Assembly (NCBI GenBank): GCA_963556145.1
Contig: OY744462.1
Location: 62,001 to 126,000, forward strand
From: Hygrocybe punicea
Taxonomy: Eukaryota > Basidiomycota > Agaricomycetes > Agaricales > Hygrophoraceae
Reading direction: 5' to 3'
Length of the DNA: 64,000 nucleotides
Shown here: piece by piece, positions 45,228 through 55,045 of the stretch
How the letters are laid out: every line of letters starts with the position of its first letter
Numbering within the stretch: the stretch's first letter is position 1
Program-made: the position numbers and the translations under genes
Notes under the pieces: generated by a model
Databases searched by the model: none
The model's input: only the letters and a program-made list of their open reading frames with translations
Told to the model about the DNA's origin: nothing

Positions 45228-45425
45228 TAGGACTCCTCAAGGAGTCCTCAAGGAGTCCTCACGACCCAAGGAGTCCTTAAGGACTCCTCAAAAATCAAGG
45301 ACTCCTCAAGGACTCCTCAAGGAGTTTTCATGGACTATACTCCTGGACTTTCCCAAGGACTCCCCAAGGACTTCCTTAGGACTTCCTTAGGACTTCCTGA
45401 GGACTTCCTTAGGACTCCTCAGATT
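45228..45425. repeat. AGGAGTCCT/AAGGACTCC array (left end)
   Basis: AGGACTCC, AGGAGTCCTCA, GGAGTCCTTAAGGACTCC and similar palindromic words form most of the block. They match the array at 49688-49905 at the other end. Confidence 0.9.
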
Positions 45426-45426
45426 T

Positions 45427-45779
45427 TAGTGTTCCCACAACTATAGCCGATGTTTTTTGAAAAATTGCCTTTTTAGGCTAGTAAAATTAGCTAAAATTAT
45501 GAAAATATTTGATGAGATGGGCAAAGCCAAAAGCTGAGGGGTCACTTAAGGGTGCTAAGAATTTGGGGCTCCATCTTCAGAGTTATTCATAAATAGCTGT
45601 TGAACTGTAGCTAACAGCTATTTATGAATAACTCTGAAGATGGAACTCTGAATTCTTAGCACCCTTAAGTGACCCCTCAGCTTTTGGCTTTGCCCAAATA
45701 TTTTCATAATTTTAGCTAATTTTACTTGCCTAAAAAGGCAATTTTTCAAAAAACATCGGCTATAGTTGTGGCAACACTA
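45427..45779. repeat. Perfect-type hairpin MITE, about 165-bp arms
   Basis: The left arm, TAGTGTTCCCACAACTATAG..., is mirrored by the right arm ending ...CTATAGTTGTGGCAACACTA. The arms, including AAATTGCCTTTTTAGGC and AGCCAAAAGCTGAGGGGTCA, are almost identical, meeting near 45603. TAGTG termini resemble the hAT-like elements, but no 8-bp duplication flanks it. Confidence 0.9.
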
Positions 45780-45929
45780 TGGACCTCAGTATATAACCTA
45801 TTCTCAGTAACCATCTTGCAAACCCCCCTGACAACTCCTACTATTTAGAACTGGAAAATGTAAATTCATATTCAATACAATACAGCAGTCAACATTTGGC
45901 CAAATTTCCATTTGTACAAGCCAATCCTG

Positions 45930-47044
45930 TCAGTCTTCTCCGTCAATTTCAATCTCTGCCTCTTCTTCCTCTTCCTCTTCCTCTTCCTCTTCCTCTTCCT
46001 CTTCCTCTTCTTCATCTCCATCCATTCCTCCTTGCTTTCTTTTCTCCTTTTCCTTCTGCTTTTCCATGGTCTTCTGACTGTGTAAGAAAAGCATAGTATG
46101 TAAGAACCAGTTGAAATTGTTAATAGTCATTCTGTGAAGAATTGACTCAAAGCCACCCAACCAAGCATTTAACTGTTCACATGCCTTTAAATTATACATC
46201 AGATGAGAAATATTTTCATAACATAAACATCACTTACTTGAGTGTTGAAAGCATGTTTATAATGCTCCACTCCATTTCCATCCCTCTCCACAATAACCAG
46301 ATTTGGAGCTGAACCATTAAGAGGCACTGGATTACACCATTTGCGGCATAGGTAGTCTTGAACTCTGTGGTTGATGTAGTGATAAGAGTCCACTATAAAA
46401 CGGGAAGTCTGACTCCAAATCTCCCATCTTCCACTGGCCACACAAGTCCACAAAAGCTTGCATGCCTTGTCAATACAGATGTAATCTGGTCTTGATTCCG
46501 TGGTTGGATACACTTTCTCCAAGAAATTCAAGATGTTTGTAGGGGACTCAGCTTTGTAAAACTTGTCCCAGGCAATGACCACTCCACATGGGGCACAGAT
46601 TGTTTCTACACAGTAAAAGTGAGGTGCCACAATGTAGTTGTTTCATTGTGGTGTAACAGGTGCATCTTCATCGTGAGGCTGAACATCTTGCTGTCCTCCA
46701 GGTAGCCAATCAAGCCTCTCCTCCTCTCTCCTCCTCAGCATTCTATGGATTCCCAACAGAGATTGGTGGCCATGCCTCACAACATGAGAATACCAAACTC
46801 CCTGATGTTCTAGACATGCTTGAGTTCTGTTCTGTTTGGGATTATTGCAATTCTTCACCCGGCATAAATGTCCTTGTGCTTCCTCATGTTGTGCACAGAA
46901 AACCCCATTACGTGCATTGGCCAGTCCTTGAGTGCAGTCTTCATATGCACAGTGCTGAGGGCCCATCACAATTCCATCCAAGACAACCATCTTAACCACA
47001 TCCTCATTATCCACCTCCATTACATCTTCTTCATCTCTCCTCAT
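45930..47044 (-). pseudogene. CxC6-type cysteine-cluster protein associated with KDZ transposons
   Basis: Exon 1 (47044-46238) has an acidic start, then a paired cysteine cluster with CAYEDCTQGLANA, F-C-A-Q-H, HLCRVKNCNNPKQ and A-C-L-E-H, then ARRMLRR-like IHRMLRRREEERLDWLPGGQ. Next come FYCVETICAPCGVVIAWDKF, PDYICIDKACKLLWT, RFIVDSYHYINHRVQDYLCR and K-W-C-N-P. The intron is 46237-46185 (GTAAGT...TTAAAG, 53 nt). Exon 2 carries ACEQLNAWLGGFESILHRMT, NFNWFLHTMLFLHS and a ~20-residue Glu tract. This matches fungal KDZ-associated CxC6 proteins, possibly RNase-H-like. One in-frame TGA (46643-46645, expected CGA) is the only clear lesion. Confidence 0.82.
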
Positions 47045-47164
47045 GAGTGCAGCCTCAGCATGTGCTCTTGCCTGTGCTACATCTTCCTGAGCTCAAGCCA
47101 CATCATCTGGGTTGTCAGGGAGAGGAACCTCTCTGTTCTCATCAACTTCAGACTCTAAAATTTG

Positions 47165-47575
47165 TATCACTTGTATGCAAAAACCAGTTGAAATTATTAT
47201 TAACAATCATTCTGTTGAGAATTGACTCAAAGCTACACAACTGAGTATTTCACTGCTCATATGCTTTCAGAGTCATACATTGGAGTTGGAGATGGATCCA
47301 AGAAGATCACTTCTTTCAAGTGCTAAAAGCACACTCACAATGCTCCTTAAGTTCCATTTCTTTTTCTTTAAGAGGTGCTGGATTATGCCATTTTGGCACC
47401 AGAGTCTTTAACTTGGGGGTTAATGTAGTGGTAAGAGTCCACTCCACAAAATGTGTATAATGGTTAGGACCATGATCCAACTGGATAGCAAGTTGAATCC
47501 AATTGATCAATAAGTTTGGATCAATAGAGATGTAGTAGGAGTCCACCATCTCCACAATATCCATTTTAGTTCACC
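47165..47575 (-). pseudogene. Decayed second copy of the CxC6 gene 3' half
   Basis: VEMVDSYYISIDP, then LVPKWHNPAPLKEKEMELKE and H-C-E-C-A-F-S-T correspond to the VDSYHY...RKWCNP...HAFNT region of the intact copy. Bases 47170-47275 match 46085-46195 at DNA level, including the intron end region. It is a tandem partial duplicate, with stops throughout. Confidence 0.65.
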
Positions 47576-48420
47576 TAAAATGTACCAAACCCGGATGAAG
47601 TCCAACTTCAGTTCACCTTCACAGTCCTTCAGTCCTTTTCAAAATTTAGCTAGTCCACATGTACAAGATGAACACAAGATGGACTCTACAAGGATGAACT
47701 GATGAATCATTTAAAGGCTATGAGTCAATTGCAATTATATTGGAATGATGCCAAAATTTTCAAACCACCATGTTCACAGGCTATTTTGCTTTTTTCTCAT
47801 TCAATTGTGTCTTTGGTTTAGAGGTCATATGGGCATGTTATCTGTTTTATAATAGTTTCATATATTTGCCGCTCATTCTACTAGTACAATTCAGGTACAG
47901 TATTCAATGGCTCCTTTGAACACAAAAAATTAACCTAAAATGCCACAAGTAGCCAATTATCTTGAACCAAATCTGAGCAGACCAGAAGTTGCTCATATAT
48001 TTAAAGACATCTCATACCAATTTTCGAAGAAATCTGTTAGTATTTGAATGTTTTATGATCAAAACATTAGTGTTCAAGGAGTGATCAGATTTCTCTCTGC
48101 TTTGTGAATATTCAGTTTCTAATTTTATTGGTGGTTCTGAATAAAAATCAATATCCACATAGGTTTGGATGATGCACTGAAGGAATTAGAACACTTTTTA
48201 GCAGTAGAAATCAGTACAGAATCAATTCTATTAGGGTGTTCAAAGGACTGGTAGTGTTCAAAGGAGAGCATGTAAAGTCCTGAACAGGATTGAAGGTCAG
48301 TTCTTACCTTTTCACTCCACAGACACAGTTGCCATATAATAGCTGATTTGTTTTAAATATTAATGACTTTAAATCAAAGAATTCTTAATATTTCACAAAT
48401 TAATTGAACAATTAAAACTA
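47576..48420. other. AT-rich interior of the KDZ element, no gene
   Basis: Many TTTT/AATT runs and no open frame with motif. It separates the CxC6 gene copies from the GC-rich array. Confidence 0.4.
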
Positions 48421-48589
48421 ATACAGGAGTAGAAAAAATAGAGGGGGAATAGGGAGGAAGAATGGACAAAGGAGAGAAGGAGGAAAAGGAGAGAAAAGGA
48501 GAGGGGAAGGAGGAAGAGGGGAAGGGAGAGGAGAGGGGAGACAGAAGGGGGAAGGGAGAGGGAAAGGAAGGGGGAAGGGGAAAGGATAG

Positions 48590-48678
48590 AGGGGGACCGC
48601 CGCCTGTTGCTGCCGTTGTCGTGCTGCTGCTGCCGTTGTCGCCGCTGCTGCTGCTGCCGCCGTCGCCCGTGCGTTGCT

Positions 48679-48709
<31 letters not shown>

Positions 48710-49424
48710 CTGGGCTGCTGCCGTTGTCTGTTGCTGCTGCCGCCGTCGCCATTGCAGCTGTTGCGGCCGCATTGTTGCTGCTGCTGCTGTTGCCGCGGTG
48801 GTCGCTGCTGCTGTTGCGCTGGGTGTTGCCATTGGGTCCGGCCTCCTTCCCCTTTCCCGTCGTTCCCGTCTCCTGTTTGTTCGCATCGCGGTGGTCTGGG
48901 GGTCGTTGCTGGCCATTGGCTGTCCCTCGCCGTGGGCGCGGGCGTCGTGGGTAATAGTCAGTAACACAATATAAAATGAAAACATCAATAAAAAACATAC
49001 CGATGCGGGGGTGGGCACATTACCACCCCCGCCGTGGCCGCCTGCATTCGTCCGCGTGAAGTTGCTGTTGCTGGTTTCGGTTCCCGCTCCCGTTCCGGTT
49101 CCGGTTCCCGTTGCGTTCCCGTTCTCGTGGACGTCGTAGGTAATGGTCAGTAACAAGAATATAAAAATTCAAAAATTCAAAAAACATACTGATGAGGGGT
49201 AGGCACATCACCACCCCCTCCGTGCCCGTTCCCCCATTCTCGTTCCCGGTTGTGTTCCCGTCCGCGTTCTCGTTCTCGTTCTTGTTCCCGTGGGCGTGGA
49301 CGTGGACCTCGTAGGAAATAGTCAGTAACAGAATATAAAAATTAAAAAATTAAAAAAACATACTGAGGCGGGGGTGGGCACAACCACCCCCTCCGTGGCT
49401 GGCTGCGTTCGTCCGCGTCGTGAA

Positions 49425-49463
<39 letters not shown>

Positions 49464-49560
49464 TGGTGTGGGGCGTTGGGTGGTGAGACGCGAGGTTGTT
49501 GATTGTCATGTGACCTCATTTGTTGACGTGTTTCCACAAATGGTCCGTGCACCAAATAAA
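48590..49560 (-). repeat. GC-rich array with three G-V-V-x-P/intron units
   Basis: Bases 48600-48830 are CTGCTGCCGTTG trinucleotides. On the minus strand three units follow with donors GTATGTTTTTT at 49363, 49189 and 49000 (periods 174 and 189 bp). Each is preceded by an exon end reading G-V-V-V-P-T-P-A-S or a variant, and each contains TTACTGAC about 45 nt later. The acceptors (ACGAG-type) are not canonical YAG. CGTTCCCGTTC repeats fill the exon-like parts. Confidence 0.65.
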
Positions 49561-49687
49561 GGTATATAAACCCGCCACAATCCGCTATCTAATTTGGGGC
49601 ATACCGCCTCATTAAATAATAGTAGTTAGTACTAACAATAATAATAATTAATAAATATGTAATGAGAACTTCGGGGAATGCTACTTG

Positions 49688-49905
49688 GGGAGGAATCCTC
49701 CTTAGGACTCCTTCAGGACTCCTTGAGGAGGAACACTCCTCAGGACTCCTTGAGGACTCCTTAGCCACTCCTTGGTCAGGAGTCCTTAGGAGGGCCAAGG
49801 AGTCCTTAAGGAAAAAGTTTCTATGGTGAGGAAATCAAGGCCTCCTTGAGGACTCCTTGCAATTTAGCAGAGGAGTCCTTGAGGAGTCCTTAAGGACTAC
49901 TAAGG
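49688..49905. repeat. AGGAGTCCT/AAGGACTCC array (right end)
   Basis: Dense AGGACTCCTT, CCTTGAGGAC and GGAGTCCTTAAGG words, the counterpart of 45228-45425. It ends at the inverted terminus ACTAAGGAATGCGTGGTAGA. Confidence 0.9.
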
Positions 49906-49931
49906 AATGCGTGGTAGAGTGTGATGTCCTC

Positions 49932-50804
49932 TATGATTGGAGGGCAGGATTGTCAGGCCAGAAAAGTTCCCTCAGGCGCATGAGTGTGGAAGCCAGTGAA
50001 GAGGGTGGCAATGAAGAGGAGGTCATCGTGAGACATGGGGGTGCAGTAATACGTGAGGATGGAGGTGAGGTCACTGGGTGAGAGGGGCCATTTATGGGTG
50101 GTGCCTGTGGAGAAGCGTTTGGCAGAACCACAGAGGACATGTCTGATGAAGTGGTGGGAGTGGTGGTGGCAGATGTCTGGGTAGAAGGATTCAAGTTGAC
50201 TGCAGATGCCGGAAAGGTAGGTCTTCACAGAGTTGGGTTTCAGGAAATGTGAAATGTAAACTACATAAAAGGACAAAGTGTCAGGAGTGGGATCAGGAGG
50301 AAAAGCATGGGCAGAACAGAAAGAAAGGTAGGACTGAAGAGCAGAGGAGTAAGATAGAAGAGAAGAGTGGTCAAGGGCCATGCCCCAAGCGATGGAACAT
50401 TTGTGGGCAAGGCTATTACATGTCAAGAGGCCAGGAAGGTTGCTGGCACACACATGGGTGTGGAATCATGGGCATGGGGCCTCTAGCATGAGGTGAAGGG
50501 CTATAAAGAGGGATACAGAGATGTGTTGAACAAGAGAAAAGACAAGATCGTTGTGGAAATGGGAAAGGGCATCTGTGATGGAGTTGAGGTGGCCAGGGAT
50601 GTGGAAGATGCAAAGTTCAGCATGGGAGCAGGTAAGGAGGTTGATGGTGGTGAGGAGGGGGTTGTAGAGTGGTTGAGCATGGAGAGAGGAGAAAAGGTTG
50701 ACAGAGTTGGTGTTATCAGTGAAAATAGTGATGTGGTGTGGAGGGGGGGAGAGAGAAGTGAGGGCCCAACGAAGGGTGGAGATGGTGAGGGCTTCCCAGA
50801 AGAA
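49932..50804 (-). pseudogene. DIRS-like RNase H and tyrosine recombinase, N-terminal part
   Basis: RNase H-like frame: WEALTISTLRWALTSLSPP, then ITIFTDNTNSVNLFSSLHAQ (Asp in F-T-D), CIFHIPGHLNSITDALSH (second Asp). The tyrosine recombinase begins near 50453: LLTCNSLAHKCSIAWGMALD, SYSSALQSYLSFCSAHAF, TPDTLSFYVVYISHFLKPNS, VKTYLSGICSQLESFYPDI, HDDLLFIATLFTGFH, then, after a frameshift, MRLRELFWPDNPALQS, where the Arg is the first catalytic Arg region. The frame ends at the KDZ insertion (TATGATTG). Helitron 2 cuts the upstream side. Confidence 0.75.
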
Positions 50805-50900
50805 CTAGTGGGGTGTGGGCCATTGCTTTGCATCGCAGGTTACTCGTCCCTTTTTAGTAATGAGAGTACAAGTACATGCAAATCAGACAACATTATTACC
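50805..50900 (-). mobile_element. Helitron 2, 3' end
   Basis: The first 45 bp match the Helitron 1 terminus (CTAGTGGGGTGTGGGCCATT on the plus strand, with the GCATCGC/GCATGGC hairpin), then diverge. On the minus strand it ends CTAG followed by T, within the DIRS RNase H coding sequence. The rest of the copy is decayed or split. A related coding fragment is at 52269-52556. Confidence 0.75.
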
Positions 50901-51949
50901 CTCCCATTATAATCAATATTGGCAAAGTTATTGACATTTTCGGTATCATTACATACTGATGCTACCCAGATACCATTCTGAAACCATACTACAATGATAT
51001 ACATTTCATAATTGATCATATCCTGTTCCTTCCAATTTGTTATAACCCAATATCAGATCCCAAATTAGTGTCTTTCATATCAAGTTTGCATTGTTGATGT
51101 TGGCATATATATAACTACTTCACTGCTTTATCATTAGTCATAGTTACTCAGTAATTTACCTCATCCACTTCAGTTTACATTGTTATTGATATCACCATGT
51201 TCACATACTTCACATATTTTTCTTAGTTCCAATTGCACAGGTTTGCTGACATAGTGCAGAGGTTGTACTTTGATACTACACAAAACAGTTTATTATTACT
51301 CTCTGTTGAGATTTACAATGTCAATTCATCATATATTCACTTTTAATTTTTGAATTTATTGATGACAGAATTTCCATTATGTGGTCATTATGGTGTCATG
51401 AAGAGTCTACACATTCAAGTTGAAATGTAGTAATTATTTCTAGAAATTCTAAGTGTCTGAAACCTCCTGTGAGTACTGTAGAAATAATGTCATGCATAAT
51501 GATATCAACTGCACTTCTATTGTAACAACTTAAGGTTGCTGGTTTTGATGAGTACCAGAATCAACATGATGACTGGTTCAGGTTCTGCACTGGCAATACT
51601 TCAGATTACATAAAGCTTGGAAATTAGTGAGGCAATTTTCATGTCAAACAGTTTGATGAGTGTTGGATGCCTGAATTGGTTCCAGTACACAAAATAAGGA
51701 TAGGTGTGGAATGAACACATTTAATGTATGGATCAGATGGTGTCTGGTGCGCTGCAAGGCTACAGACTTTGCCTGGGACACTGGACAAATGATTTGCTGC
51801 ACATGGGGGAGCCTGTTCAACCGGTATTGAGAATGTATTAAGTATGATGTGAATTGCATGGAGATGTGTTGATAGTAGAGGCCATAACATTGTTTGTATA
51901 ATGGTAATGCCACAGAATGAAGACAGGATACCATATTGTGCCTGGGACA
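50901..51949. other. AT-rich, no gene seen
   Basis: No open frame longer than about 115 codons and no motif. Probably non-coding interior of Helitron 2 or a further insertion. Confidence 0.35.
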
Positions 51950-52200
51950 ACTGCTGAACATAGGGTGGAACACTGTTCAGGCTGTTCAACAAGTGATCAC
52001 TGCAAGAATGAATAATTCACTATTTGCATTATTAATAACTTTAATGCACATATTACATGTAGCTACATCACAGATACATCTACTACGTGTTCATACAATT
52101 GTTTGTGCAAGGCAAATGCTGCAGATTAATGCTGGGACACTTGCCGAACACTTATCGAACACCGTTCGGCCTGTTCGACAAGTGTTCAAATAATACATCA
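51950..52200. repeat. TGTTCGAACA word block (second locus)
   Basis: GAACACTGTTCAGGCTGTTC and CCGAACACTTATCGAACACC words flank a spacer with ACATGTAGCTACATCACAGA, the same layout as 25958-26345. Confidence 0.7.
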
Positions 52201-52268
52201 TCATCATCACCACAATTTTCACCACCCATCATATACAAAATGATTCTGTGATAGGGACTCAACAAATT

Positions 52269-52556
52269 TTAGGATTGACCATATATGATCAGAACAGCAT
52301 TGTTACCATTCTGTGACAGCAAATCAATATTTGAAAAACCATCTATATCTCCCTCATTAATACAAATTGCTCCTGTTGATATACCATCATGAAACCACAC
52401 ACAACTGCTAATGAATATGCGATTGGTAAAATGTGCCTTTCCAAAATAAACAATTCCTCTGAGTAAATATGCAGTGGATATCTCATTAATTGACAAACTG
52501 ATAATTTGACTAGGTATTAAATTCTCAATGGAGTCAATTGTCACATCTTGCAGCAT
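52269..52556 (-). pseudogene. Fragment of a Helitron peptidase-like gene
   Basis: Reads SIENLIPSQIISLSINEIST, A-Y-L-L-R-G-I-V-Y-F-G, then HFTNRIFISSCVWFHDGIST and AICINEGDIDGFSN, parallel to residues ~235-331 of the protein at 16532-17527. Only the His-box half is present; the Cys box is lost. The 44-bp tandem array begins right after its truncated end. Confidence 0.75.
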
Positions 52557-52599
52557 ATCTTTTCCATGAAACATGGGTCAGCCAAGATGGACAATTCCC

Positions 52600-53370
52600 A
52601 CGTGAAGTGGGCCAGCCGACCTCGGCCGACCAATATCTTTTCCCAAGGCAGATGGCTTGGCCGAGGCATACAGCTGGCCAGTTCAAGTGGGTTGGCCAAC
52701 TGGAGGATATTTCCGCCATCCCAGTGGGGGTTTCAGCTTACCATCAGACATGGGTTAGCTGACCGTCTGCCATATATTGGCTGCCCATCAGATGTGGGTT
52801 GGCCAACCCATTGGAAGATATTGGCTGCCCATCAGGCATGGGTTGGCCGACCCTCTGGCATATATTGGCTGCCCATTAGGCATGGGTTGGCCAACCGACT
52901 GGGATACTTTGGCTGGCCATAAGACATGGGTTGGCTGACCCACTGGGATATTTTGGCTCGCCATCTGGCATGGGTTGGCCAACCCACTGGGATATTTTGG
53001 CTGCCCATCAAGCATGGGTTGGCCAACCCACTAGGATATTTTGGCTGGCCATCAAGCATGGGTTGGCCAACCCACTGGGATATTTTGGCTGCCCATCTGG
53101 CATGGGTTGGCCGACCTACTCAGTGGGATATTTTGGCTGCCCATCAAGCATGGGTTGGCCAACCCAGTGGGATATTTCGCCTGGCCATTAGGTATGGGTT
53201 GGCCTATCCACTGCGATAGATCCTGGCCATCATGCATGGGTTGGCCAACCCACTGCCATATTTTGGCTGGCCATCAGGCCTGGGTCAGCCAATTCAGAGG
53301 AGGATATATTCACTGGCTATTGAGCATGGGTTGCCTGCTTAGCAGGGCAATTTGGCTGGTCATCCAGGAT
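52600..53370. repeat. 44-bp tandem array with GGGTTGGCCAACCC core
   Basis: About 14 units: CATGGGTTGGCCAACCCACT, then GGGATATTTTGGCTGCCCAT, then CAAG. The core is a 14-bp perfect palindrome. With a 44-bp period the frame shifts each unit, so Trp/Gly/Pro-rich open frames appear on both strands; these are not taken as proteins. Confidence 0.9.
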
Positions 53371-53626
53371 GTGTTGGCTAACTACATCAAGTATATTCAC
53401 CATGCAGCAAATTTCTGTTTCTCATTATTACTTCATTCTAGGAACTGTCTCAGTCTAGTGTGAATTACTATTCACAGGGATGGTCATTTTTACTAGCTAG
53501 TAGATCTCACTTGGTGAACAGAGAGACTGTTCTTGTTTGCTTACTATGCTCCAATTCCAAGACCATCAAATAAGTCACAAGTAGCTTGGTTCAATCCAGT
53601 AATATTCTTCTCATAGAGTCAAATAT

Positions 53627-53770
53627 TGCTTGTTGAACAGGCCGAACAGTGTTTGACAAGTGTTTGGCAAGTGTCCCAGCATTAATTTGCAGCATTGGCC
53701 TTGCACAAACACTTGTATGAACAACATAGTGGATGTATCTGTGATGTAGCTATATGTATTATGTGCAGTA
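53627..53770. repeat. TGTTCGAACA word block, inverted copy
   Basis: GCTTGTTGAACAGGCCGAAC, then ACAAGTGTTTGGCAAGTGTC and a downstream CTGTGATGTAGCTATATGTA match 51950-52200 on the other strand. The pair brackets the 44-bp array and the Helitron fragment. Confidence 0.7.
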
Positions 53771-54879
53771 GACTTCTGGTTGGACAAGATATATCAACAT
53801 CAGTTCCATCATACCTCAAGGTGTTTCATCTTGGTGGGTGTGCCAACCTCCTTCTCGATCTGGTCATCATCACACAAATCTTCACACAAATCTTCATTGC
53901 ATGTATGTTTGAGTGTGGGCAAGGGGAGTCTGATGACATACATGGTGTGGTGAGGAAGAGAAAATCCAGGCTGCTTGTGCATGGCAGCCTTGAGGCATCA
54001 ATAGATGACTTAGGGTTAGGGTTAACTCGGCCAAAGTGCGATAACAATACTCTTAGCTCACAGTCTTATTACACATATAAAGTAATTGTAATACGATGCA
54101 ACAAGGTAAAATAAGGTAAGGTAAGAAAGGAAACCCTTGTCAATCTGTCTTGATCTCAAAGGAGGAGCTCTCTCCTTCTTGATCAAGACAGACCAATGTG
54201 AAAATAATCAAACCTGACAGTGAAACTTTGCCCAAACAAATAAAAAGGGAGCAGAAAGAAAAAAATCCATAAATAAGAATGCCCATTCTCAGTGAATCAT
54301 GAAGCAATTGAATTTTAACACAAACCTGTTGGCGTGATTTATCAGCAAAAGAAGGATGGAAAATGTAAGGAAAACTTGCCTGGCTGGTTAGGATCGATGC
54401 CACTGGGCCCGCTACAAGTAGGTTGCCCAGCGAGGAGTTCAGGTGGATTCATCCTCCCTGAACTCCTGATATTGGAAACCCATGGTGGGCAGCGCTCATT
54501 GCTGAGGACTGGCCACCGACGGTGGAGCATACAGATGCTACAATCTTCATTGACAAGGATACTTCATTAAGAAACAGTCAGTACTGAGGTAATAGAAATC
54601 AAATACTTAGCTGGATGCAACTGGCACCAAGATGATAATCAACAGCAGAAAAAGAACATACCATAATAATAAAGTAGCCCTGTGAATGAAACAGACATGA
54701 GAACAAAGCCTGAGGAAATCACATACCAGTTATGCCAATGACACTCCGGAATCTCTGGTTGTTGCCCGGTACAACAGCCAAAGATCCTGTAGTGTTATAA
54801 AGGTGGCAGTGGTGGTGGTCAGGTAAGAAGAAATTTTCAACTGTGTTTGATGGGCTTGTAGTTATTTGGTCTTGTAGTT
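53771..54879. other. No confident gene
   Basis: Includes a minus-strand frame at 54342-54530 (Pro/Ser-rich, no motif) and a short TTAGGG pair at 54010-54026. Confidence 0.3.
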
Positions 54880-55005
54880 ATTTGTTCATGTGACCCGACA
54901 TGTTGTTTTGACAGTCACACATGTGTCATAATATAGAATGTCACGTCTGGGCGCCCAGACGTGACATCACCCATGTGACATGTCACGTGTAGATATGTGC
55001 TTTGT
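54880..55005. repeat. TGTCACGTGACA words with a perfect 30-bp palindrome
   Basis: Bases 54938-54967 form an uninterrupted 30-bp palindrome whose left half is ATGTCACGTCTGGGC. Around it, TCACACATGTGTCA and TGTGACATGTCACGTG repeat the word. Likely the left subterminal array of the foldback element. Confidence 0.8.
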
Positions 55006-55045
55006 TGATCATCATGTGATACATGCATTCTGACTTTCAGGCCAG

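Larger units (their letters stand above)
45199..49931 (-). mobile_element. KDZ/CxC6-type element, 4.7 kb, inside the recombinase gene
   Basis: The 8-bp duplication TATGATTG is exact (45191-45198, 49932-49939), and removing the segment rejoins the recombinase frame. Inverted ends share CACTCTCCCACACATTCC (from 45209) with its counterpart ending at 49921; the outer ten bases match poorly. AGGAGTCCT arrays follow each end. It encodes a KDZ-associated CxC6 protein, holds a decayed second copy of its 3' half, and a GC-rich array with three G-V-V-x-P/intron units. The main KDZ transposase is not seen, so it may be non-autonomous. Confidence 0.8.
44047..50804 (-). mobile_element. DIRS-like tyrosine-recombinase retroelement, 3' part, interrupted
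   Basis: Read on the minus strand: RNase H (50804-50480), tyrosine recombinase N-part (50453-49932), a 4.7-kb insertion (45199-49931), recombinase C-part (45198-44744), and a terminal region (44664-44047) shared with 1197-1797. RT and gag are missing: a Helitron end abuts at 50805. RNase H followed by a tyrosine recombinase, with no integrase or LTR, is the DIRS arrangement. Confidence 0.75.

Noticed and set aside
45960..46013. Glu-rich tract as a separate repeat gene
   Set aside because: It is the in-frame tail of the CxC6 gene's last exon.
48462..48974. Cys- or Leu-rich protein in the GC-rich array
   Set aside because: CTGCTGCCG triplets generate it; the intron-like units on the other strand explain the structure better.
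45209..49921. Setting the KDZ element ends at the CACTCT inverted repeat
   Set aside because: The exact 8-bp duplication and the rejoined recombinase frame place the ends ten bases further out on each side.
52600..53463. Trp/Gly/Pro-rich repeat proteins on both strands
   Set aside because: The 44-bp unit lacks stops in several frames; the period is not a multiple of three, so the frames shift each unit.
54010..54026. TTAGGG repeats suggesting a telomere
   Set aside because: Only two full units plus partial ones; no array, and ordinary repeat sequence on both sides.
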